Source of the DNA: CAMBDR01 sp046597185
Lineage (GTDB): Bacteria; Pseudomonadota; Gammaproteobacteria; Burkholderiales; Burkholderiaceae_D
NCBI GenBank assembly: GCA_046597185.1
Contig: JBKJLF010000244.1
Span: 1 to 5,163 of the forward strand
Length of the DNA stretch: 5,163 bases
Reading direction: 5' to 3'
Shown: positions 1 to 3,504 of the stretch, in pieces
Layout of the letters: each line of letters opens with the position of its first letter
How positions within the stretch are numbered: position 1 is the stretch's first letter
The notes under the pieces: model-generated
The model's input: only the letters and a program-made list of their open reading frames with translations
Told to the model about the DNA's origin: nothing
Database searches by the model: none
Program-made: the position numbers and the translations under genes

Positions 1-1
1 C

Positions 2-97
2 AGAAATCCTGCCAAAGGAAATGTGATTGAATCCAAAGCCATGTATGTGCAGCGGGTAGGGGATTGGATTTTTGCCTGTGGTATTTATACCGAATAA
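2..97 (+). CDS. C-terminal end of a Cache-domain protein (5' part outside window)
   Basis: An open frame enters from the left edge and ends at TAA 95-97, giving 31 residues. They contain the segment NPAKGNVIESKAMYVQRVGD followed by WIFACGIYTE. The pattern of K-x-M-Y-V-x-R-V-G-D, a hydrophobic stretch and a terminal G-I-Y is the closing strand pair of single Cache (sCache/dCache_2-like) ligand-binding domains, which often end small periplasmic proteins or the sensor part of chemoreceptors. Because the protein stops right after the G-I-Y, it is probably the small stand-alone Cache type with nothing following the domain; this is inferred from the family. The stop lies 18 bases from the stop of the converging gene on the other strand, and no hairpin terminator is visible between them. 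The ligand cannot be told from this fragment. Confidence 0.7.
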   Translation, partial: RNPAKGNVIESKAMYVQRVGDWIFACGIYTE

Positions 98-115
98 AAC
101 GTGCAGATTTTTTTC

Positions 116-661
116 TCAGACCTTTTTCTTTCTACTGCTGGCGGCTTTGGCGCTTCGTGCTTTGGGTGCCGTTGGTGCGCTTGCCTCGGGTGGTTGGGGT
201 GCTTGCGGCAGCATACTTTGCCATTGTTCGCGCATAATCATGGCGGTTTGGAAAAAGCTGATGCCCAAATTGGCCGAATCGGCCAGCTTGCCATACAAGG
301 TGCGGCTTTCTTGTGGTGCGATGGGTTTATTGGAGGCAATGGTGGCGGCATGCTGTTGTGCCAGGGTTTGCGCGACCACGCCCGCCGTCATGCCGGCAAT
401 GGTGGCCCCACCCAAAATATTTACCCCGGCCCCTACGGCATGGGTAATGGCCTGCTGCAATTCATTACGCGCACCCACCGGGTGCCCGGCCAATAAATCA
501 TGGCTGGCATGGGCCAGTTTCTTGATCACTTCTTCGGACGCCAGCAAGCCACCGATAATCGGTGCCTTTTTTGCGAAGGCATGCACGGCGACCGCTTGCG
601 CTACGCGCTTGCCTGCGACCTTGGTCGCCAGCTTGGCTGCGGATTTGAGTTTGCTATTCAT
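116..661 (-). CDS. Hypothetical alanine-rich protein with glycine-zipper segment and basic C-terminal tail
   Basis: I do not recognise the family. The start chosen is the ATG at 661-659, giving 181 residues, because GGAG (671-668) sits six bases upstream. The frame is open to an ATG at 712, but neither that ATG nor the one at 682 has a ribosome-binding site. Residues 1-35 are basic and alanine-rich and could form an amphipathic helix. Residues 76-100 form a Gly/Ala-rich hydrophobic stretch with a GMTAG (GxxxG) motif and closely spaced glycines, suggesting a membrane-inserting or helix-packing segment. Residues 152-181 are Pro/Ala-rich and end in SSRKKKV, a low-complexity tail like those that bind nucleic acid or other polyanions. 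There is no cleavable signal peptide and no enzymatic motif. It is probably monocistronic, transcribed from the -10 box at 727-722, and convergent with the Cache gene. The reading frame is well supported; the function is unknown. Confidence 0.8.
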   Translation of the reverse strand: MNSKLKSAAKLATKVAGKRVAQAVAVHAFAKKAPIIGGLLASEEVIKKLAHASHDLLAGHPVGARNELQQAITHAVGAGVNILGGATIAGMTAGVVAQTLAQQHAATIASNKPIAPQESRTLYGKLADSANLGISFFQTAMIMREQWQSMLPQAPQPPEASAPTAPKARSAKAASSRKKKV

Positions 662-721
662 TTCGTGCTCCAAAAACGGCATGGTGAGGTTGCGGCTAGT
701 TGACTTGTTCAAAGTCGATTA

Positions 722-727
722 ATTATA
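722..727 (-). promoter_or_regulatory. -10 box for the minus-strand hypothetical gene
   Basis: On the minus strand the sequence reads CCTCTATAATTAATC, a perfect TATAAT. Transcription would start near 715 and give a leader of about 55 bases before the ATG at 661. No good -35 hexamer lies 16-18 bases upstream, so the promoter may need an activator. The transcribed leader contains a short inverted repeat, GACTT/AAGTC (702-706 and 712-716). The start near 715 also argues against using the ATG at 712 as the translation start. Confidence 0.5.
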
Positions 728-810
728 GAGGAAAAGTCGGGCCGGATGCGACTCTGGCGCAAAGGTATCGGCATTTCGCGATTTAAGGCAAATCGGAGAG
801 GGGCGCAATG

Positions 811-840
811 AATTGACGTGAATGGACGTGAATTGACGCA
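811..840 (+). repeat. Three tandem 10-bp direct repeats upstream of a promoter
   Basis: Three consecutive 10-mers read AATTGACGTG, AATGGACGTG and AATTGACGCA, so positions 1-8 differ by a single base among the copies. An inverted, slightly diverged copy (ATCAATT, 845-851) follows the third one and makes an AATTGA/TCAATT inverted repeat with a 9-base spacer. The 10-bp period places each copy on the same helix face. The array ends about 17 bases before the -35 of the promoter at 857-886. This is the usual arrangement of an activator or repressor binding array, but no regulator can be named from it. Confidence 0.6.
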
Positions 841-856
841 TGGCATCAATTAGTGC

Positions 857-886
857 TTGCGTATTTTTAGCGAGTTTGCGTATAAT
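857..886 (+). promoter_or_regulatory. Sigma70 promoter P1 of the leader/terminator unit
   Basis: A perfect -10 TATAAT lies at 881-886, preceded by TTGCGT at 857-862 with an 18-base spacer. The -35 matches only the TTG half of consensus, so the promoter may depend on the repeat array just upstream. Transcription would start around 893. The first visible intrinsic terminator downstream is at 1102-1150, so the default product would be an RNA of roughly 250 bases. Confidence 0.6.
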
Positions 887-946
887 CGCAGCTTCCGCCA
901 ATTCCGGCGCTATTTTTTCGCTATTTATTTTTCAGGCAATAAAATC

Positions 947-1054
947 ATGCATGCAAATTTAAGCCCCTCCTTGCAACTCACCAAGCCAGCGTTCCCACGC
1001 TTGGGTGCGGCTGCGCGCGAGCAAGCGATGCATAACCATTATTTATTGCACTGA
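947..1054 (+). CDS. Possible leader peptide, 35 codons
   Basis: This short ORF starts at ATG 947 and ends at TGA 1052-1054. It lies inside the predicted transcript between P1 and the terminator. A weak AGG (934-936) precedes the ATG by ten bases. The peptide ends in MHNHYLLH, a run with three histidines, one tyrosine and two leucines. Its stop codon overlaps CTGAT (1051-1055), which can pair with ATCAG (1082-1086) in the loop of the next hairpin. A stop codon overlapping an RNA pairing element, followed by hairpins and a terminator, is the layout of amino-acid attenuators. The residue run is too mixed to name the amino acid, and the ORF may be accidental: the ribosome-binding site is poor and conservation cannot be seen here. 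Confidence 0.3.
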   Translation: MHANLSPSLQLTKPAFPRLGAAAREQAMHNHYLLH

Positions 1055-1067
1055 TCTTTCGAATTCG

Positions 1068-1096
1068 CTTCGGGAGGTTGAATCAGCCTCCCGGAG
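1068..1096 (+). promoter_or_regulatory. Strong RNA hairpin ahead of the terminator
   Basis: CTTCGGGAGG (1068-1077) pairs with CCTCCCGGAG (1087-1096): ten base pairs with one G-U wobble and a nine-base loop, TTGAATCAG. No T-run follows, so it is not a terminator itself. The ATCAG of its loop is complementary to CTGAT at 1051-1055, giving an alternative fold. It could be an element of an attenuator or a stable domain of a small RNA ending at the next terminator. Confidence 0.6.
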
Positions 1097-1101
1097 ACTC
1101 A

Positions 1102-1150
1102 CCGCAAAACCCCGGATGGCTTTAACCCCTCGGGGTTTTTTGTTTTGCGG
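1102..1150 (+). terminator. Intrinsic terminator with two alternative nested stems
   Basis: AAAACCCCG (1106-1114) pairs perfectly with CGGGGTTTT (1131-1139) over a 16-base loop, and the T-run 1136-1141 follows the GC core. This is a textbook Rho-independent terminator. The left arm can also be used differently: CCGCAAAAC (1102-1110) pairs perfectly with GTTTTGCGG (1142-1150), extending past the T-run. The outer arms would make the structure partly bidirectional and allow two competing folds. It closes the transcript from P1 and separates it from the promoter at 1159-1186. Confidence 0.8.
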
Positions 1151-1158
1151 CCTGTTTT

Positions 1159-1186
1159 TTGAAAGTTTGCCATGCGCACCTATGAT
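1159..1186 (+). promoter_or_regulatory. Near-consensus sigma70 promoter P2 for the EF-G remnant and RNA ligase
   Basis: The -35 TTGAAA (1159-1164) and -10 TATGAT (1181-1186) each match five of six consensus bases, with a 16-base spacer. Transcription would start near 1193 and give a 5' leader of about 175 bases before the EF-G ATG at 1370. The promoter begins just after the terminator, so the downstream genes can be transcribed independently of P1. It overlaps the start of a 62-codon chance ORF (1172-1360), which argues against that ORF being translated. Confidence 0.6.
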
Positions 1187-1210
1187 AAGTTGATTGCCAC
1201 AATTTTAGCC

Positions 1211-1248
1211 CACCAGGGAGCGCGACCGCTTGCGTCGGCCCCTTGGTG
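1211..1248 (+). promoter_or_regulatory. Imperfect hairpin near the 5' end of the P2 leader
   Basis: CACCA (1211-1215) pairs with TGGTG (1244-1248), GGG with CCC (1216-1218/1240-1242), GC with GC (1220-1221/1238-1239) and CGAC with GTCG (1223-1226/1234-1237). That makes 14 pairs with three single-base bulges around the loop CGCTTGC. It would form about 18 bases from the predicted 5' end of the transcript. It fits no riboswitch class I know. It may simply stabilise the message or be a relic of the original EF-G regulation. The rest of the leader (1249-1358) shows nothing I can interpret. Confidence 0.4.
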
Positions 1249-1369
1249 TGTTGGCTATTGGCAAGCAAATCTATCCCGCACTTGTAGTGTGTTTTACCTG
1301 CAAGGCGGACTTTTAAAAGCCGGGAAATTCATATCGAAAAACGGGTTCCCCATCTTGTAGGTGATTATT

Positions 1370-1983
1370 ATGGAACACAGAAATCTCAGAAAACTCAGAA
1401 ATATTGGCATCATCGCTCACGTTGATGCAGGCAAAACCACCACCACTGAACGCGTGCTGTTTTACGCCGGCGAAAACCATCGCGTCGGCGAAGTGCATGA
1501 CGGTAACACCGTGATGTATCATGATCAGCAAGAGCGCACGCGCGGTATCACCATCAATAGCGCGGCCACCACCGTGCATTGGCGCGATTGTCAGATCAAT
1601 ATTATCGATACGCCCGGCCATATCGACTTCAATGTCGAAGTCAATCGCTCGCTAGGGGTGCTCGATAGCGCCGTGGTGTTGTTTGATGCGGTAGCGGGCG
1701 TGGAGCCGCAAACCGAAACCAATTGGCGTTTGGCCGACAAATACGGCGTGCCGCGTTTGTGTTTTGTGAATAAACTCGACCGTATCGGCGCTGATTTTTA
1801 TCGTGTGGTAGAGATGGTGCGGGACCGGCTGGATGTGACGCCGCTGGTATTGCAACTGCCCATCATTAGTTTGAATTGGCCGCCGCAGCGGCGTTTCGTG
1901 AAGCGGCTAACCAGGCTAGTTTGCAGTTGCTGGAGCCGATCATGGCGGTGGAGGTCACCACTCCCGTCGCCCATATAAAATGA
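1370..1983 (+). pseudogene. Remnant of an elongation factor G paralogue: internal deletion, frame change, missing C-terminus
   Basis: EF-G is the GTPase that translocates the ribosome. An ATG at 1370 follows AGGTGA (1359-1364) by five bases. Residues 1-165 are clear EF-G: G1 AHVDAGKT (16-23), G2 RGIT (58-61), G3 DTPGH (80-84) and G4 NKLD (134-137). After residue 165 (about 1864) similarity stops. From about 1870, in another frame, about 37 codons read as EF-G domain V (FELAAAAAFREAA, then LLEPIMAVEV) and end at TGA 1981-1983. Roughly 400 internal codons and the last 90 or so are missing compared with a protein of about 700 residues; domains II-IV and the G5 motif are gone. The N-terminal frame itself runs on to TAA 1976-1978, encoding 202 residues. 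Motif HRVGEVHDGNTVMYH differs from canonical housekeeping FusA, so this was probably a second, paralogous copy. It cannot act as a translocase; a leftover GTP-binding peptide is possible. Confidence 0.9.
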
Positions 1984-2984
1984 GAAAGCTCGCAACCATC
2001 AGAAAAATCGATGCCATTCAAGCCATTGAAGGGGCAGATGCCATCGAGTGTGCCAGCGTGGGTGGTTGGCATGTTGTCGTCAAAAAAAATGAATTTCAAA
2101 TTGGCCAGCTTGCCATCTATTTTGAAATCGATAGTTGGATTCCCGAAGCCATTGCGCCATTTTTGTGCAAAGAGCGGCGTGAATATGGCGGCGTGGTTGG
2201 CGCGCGTTTGCGTACCATCAAGCTACGCGGCCAAATCAGCCAGGGTTTGCTGTTGCCTTTGGCGAGCGTCCAGCTTGATGCGCCAGTGCAGGAAGGCGAT
2301 GACTTGAGCGACATCCTTGGTATACAAAAATATGAAGCCCCGATCCCGGCCCAACTCTCGGGCGTAATGCGTGGCAACTTTCCATCGCGCATTCCCAAAA
2401 CCGATCAGGAGCGGGTTCAAAATTTGGGGCCGCAATTGAGCGATTGGGTGACACAGGGCCTGCGCTTTGAAGTGACGGAAAAATTGGATGGCACCTCGAT
2501 GACCGCCTACTTGCTGGACGGCCAGTTTGGCGTCTGCAGTCGCAACCTGGATTTGCTGGAAGACGATACCAACACCTTTTGGCGGGTGGCCAGAGAGCTG
2601 GATCTGGAAGGCCAATTGCGCGCCATCAGGCATGCAACGGGACACGATTTGGCACTGCAAGGCGAAGTGGTGGGTGAAGCCATTCAAAAAAATCTTTACC
2701 AGATCAAGGGGCGGGATTTTTTCCTGTTTGATGTCTATGATGTGCAAGTAGGACGGCATTTGAACCCTGCCGAACGGCAAGCCTTGCCGCTAAAGCTCAA
2801 CCATGTGCCGATTTTGGGCGTGCAAAAAATCGAAAGCGCTTCAATTGACGCCTTGTTATTGGAGACTGAAGGGAAAAGCGCACTCAACCCCAAAGCCGAG
2901 CGCGAAGGGATTGTGTTCAAGTGTTTGGAGCAAGATGTGAGTTTTAAAGCGATTAGCAATAAATTCTTGTTGAAACATGAATAA
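1980..2984 (+). CDS. RNA ligase (ATP), DRB0094/Rnl5 type
   Basis: The 334-residue protein matches the full length of the Deinococcus radiodurans DRB0094-like RNA ligases, which seal 3'-OH/5'-phosphate breaks in RNA through a ligase-AMP intermediate in the cytoplasm. Residues 1-125 form the characteristic N-terminal module (IEGADAIE, GWHVVVKK, IYFEIDSWIP, LRTIKLRGQISQGLLLP), which in the Deinococcus enzyme supports nick sensing and adenylylation. The catalytic domain has motif I EKLDGTS with the AMP-accepting Lys168, SRN (187-189), LQGEVVG (227-232 region), FFLFDVYD (247-254), EGIVFK (309-314) and SFKAISNKFLLK (321-332) with the two motif V lysines. All nucleotidyltransferase motifs are intact. 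The ATG at 1980 is the only usable start, since an in-frame TAG lies at 1917 with no start codon between. It has no Shine-Dalgarno sequence, and its ATG overlaps the remnant's TGA and follows the 202-codon frame's TAA by one base, implying translational coupling. The physiological substrate is unknown. Confidence 0.95.
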   Translation: MRKLATIRKIDAIQAIEGADAIECASVGGWHVVVKKNEFQIGQLAIYFEIDSWIPEAIAPFLCKERREYGGVVGARLRTIKLRGQISQGLLLPLASVQLDAPVQEGDDLSDILGIQKYEAPIPAQLSGVMRGNFPSRIPKTDQERVQNLGPQLSDWVTQGLRFEVTEKLDGTSMTAYLLDGQFGVCSRNLDLLEDDTNTFWRVARELDLEGQLRAIRHATGHDLALQGEVVGEAIQKNLYQIKGRDFFLFDVYDVQVGRHLNPAERQALPLKLNHVPILGVQKIESASIDALLLETEGKSALNPKAEREGIVFKCLEQDVSFKAISNKFLLKHE

Positions 2985-3004
2985 AATTGGCGCAGTCGAT
3001 ATAT

Positions 3005-3021
3005 ACTTCAACCTTTGAAGT
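3005..3021 (+). repeat. Perfect 7-bp inverted repeat upstream of the lipoprotein gene
   Basis: ACTTCAA (3005-3011) and TTGAAGT (3015-3021) are separated by CCT. The repeat lies between the RNA ligase stop and the lipoprotein ribosome-binding site, just downstream of an AT-rich GATATATA stretch (2998-3005) that could hold a -10 box, although no matching -35 is visible. It could be an operator or a small mRNA hairpin. No T-run follows, so it is unlikely to terminate the ligase transcript. Confidence 0.4.
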
Positions 3022-3050
3022 CATCACTCGTCAGGAGACGGTACATCGCC

Positions 3051-3374
3051 ATGAAACTTATTTGTTCCTTCTATTCTTCGCTTTTGATGATGTTTCTCGC
3101 CGGATGTGGCTCAGTTGGCCCAAGTCCGGCGAAGGATAATTATGTTGCAGATGGCCTCGTTGTGCCGCCAGCAAAGTCGTTGGTGGTGATCTTGCCAATT
3201 GTTGGTGAGCAGCACGATTTTACAAAGGGCGAAGTCATGGCGCTTGGCCAGATTCGGGCACAACTGGTGGCGGCGGGCTATCGTGTGGCAGCCTTGGACA
3301 AGGCCAACTTTCAAAACGATACCGAAATCGCGGATGCGGTGCGCCTTGCTATCGCACCAATAGTACGAAACTGA
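3051..3374 (+). CDS. Small putative lipoprotein, possibly C-terminally shortened
   Basis: The ATG at 3051 gives 107 residues. AGGAGA (3033-3038) lies upstream with a rather long 12-base spacer; an in-frame TTG at 3015 has no comparable site and would bury the signal sequence. Residues 1-18 are a type II signal peptide with hydrophobic core (LLMMF) and lipobox LAGC, so Cys19 would be lipidated. The residue after the Cys is Gly, not Asp, so outer-membrane sorting is expected in a Gram-negative cell. The mature part has an extended linker (PSPAKDNYVADG), a beta-strand-like segment SLVVILPIVG, and a helix with IRAQLVAAGYRVAAL, reminiscent of an alpha/beta domain. The protein stops shortly after the second strand, so a longer domain may have been cut, but I cannot identify the family. 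It lies 66 bases behind the RNA ligase; no functional link is evident. Confidence 0.75.
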   Translation: MKLICSFYSSLLMMFLAGCGSVGPSPAKDNYVADGLVVPPAKSLVVILPIVGEQHDFTKGEVMALGQIRAQLVAAGYRVAALDKANFQNDTEIADAVRLAIAPIVRN

Positions 3375-3434
3375 TTGCGTGATACTTGGAGAATCCAGGC
3401 ACACTTCCTTGATTCACGAAAAATTTATTGGCTT

Positions 3435-3451
3435 GCGCTTTTTAAAAGCGC
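3435..3451 (+). promoter_or_regulatory. Perfect 17-bp palindrome, probable operator
   Basis: GCGCTTTTTAAAAGCGC consists of two perfect 8-base arms around a single T. It ends nine bases before the -10-like box at 3461-3466, so it covers the -35 and spacer region, where a dimeric repressor would block RNA polymerase. A single-base loop makes an RNA hairpin poor, and no T-run follows, so a DNA-level operator is the better reading. The remainder of the 3375-3504 gap holds only a weak hairpin, CTTGGA/TCCAGG (about 3384-3398). Confidence 0.5.
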
Positions 3452-3460
3452 CTTGCAGCT

Positions 3461-3466
3461 TACAAT
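3461..3466 (+). promoter_or_regulatory. -10-like box of the TPR/GAF gene
   Basis: TACAAT (3461-3466) matches five of six consensus -10 bases and lies 38 bases before the ATG at 3505. The upstream TTGCGC (3433-3438) is 22 bases away, which is too far for standard spacing. The region at normal distance falls inside the palindrome (TTTTTA) and is weak. The promoter is therefore plausible but would be weak or regulated. Confidence 0.4.
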
Positions 3467-3504
3467 GGAATAGATATTGAAGAAATCAGGCAGGGGTGAG
3501 ATCA

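Noticed and set aside
72..722. Long plus-strand ORF of 216 codons opposite the minus-strand hypothetical gene
   Set aside because: It is antisense to a gene with a proper ribosome-binding site and -10 box. Its product is a Cys/Ala-rich mixture typical of the complement of alanine-rich coding sequence, and it overlaps the end of the Cache gene.
719..901. Minus-strand ORF of 60 codons
   Set aside because: It runs through the repeat array and promoter P1, has no ribosome-binding site and resembles no protein family.
1172..1360. Plus-strand ORF of 62 codons before the EF-G remnant
   Set aside because: Its ATG lies between the -35 and -10 of promoter P2, upstream of the predicted transcript start, and there is no Shine-Dalgarno sequence or recognisable domain.
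1370..2984. A genuine two-domain GTPase-RNA ligase fusion or programmed frameshift product
   Set aside because: The EF-G N-terminal frame, the C-terminal remnant frame and the ligase frame are all different, with stops between them, and no slippery heptamer or stimulatory structure is apparent at the boundaries.
1370..2990. Transposon or intein insertion into EF-G
   Set aside because: There are no transposase, terminal inverted repeats or target duplications. The intein splice motifs are absent, and the EF-G sequence does not resume after the ligase.
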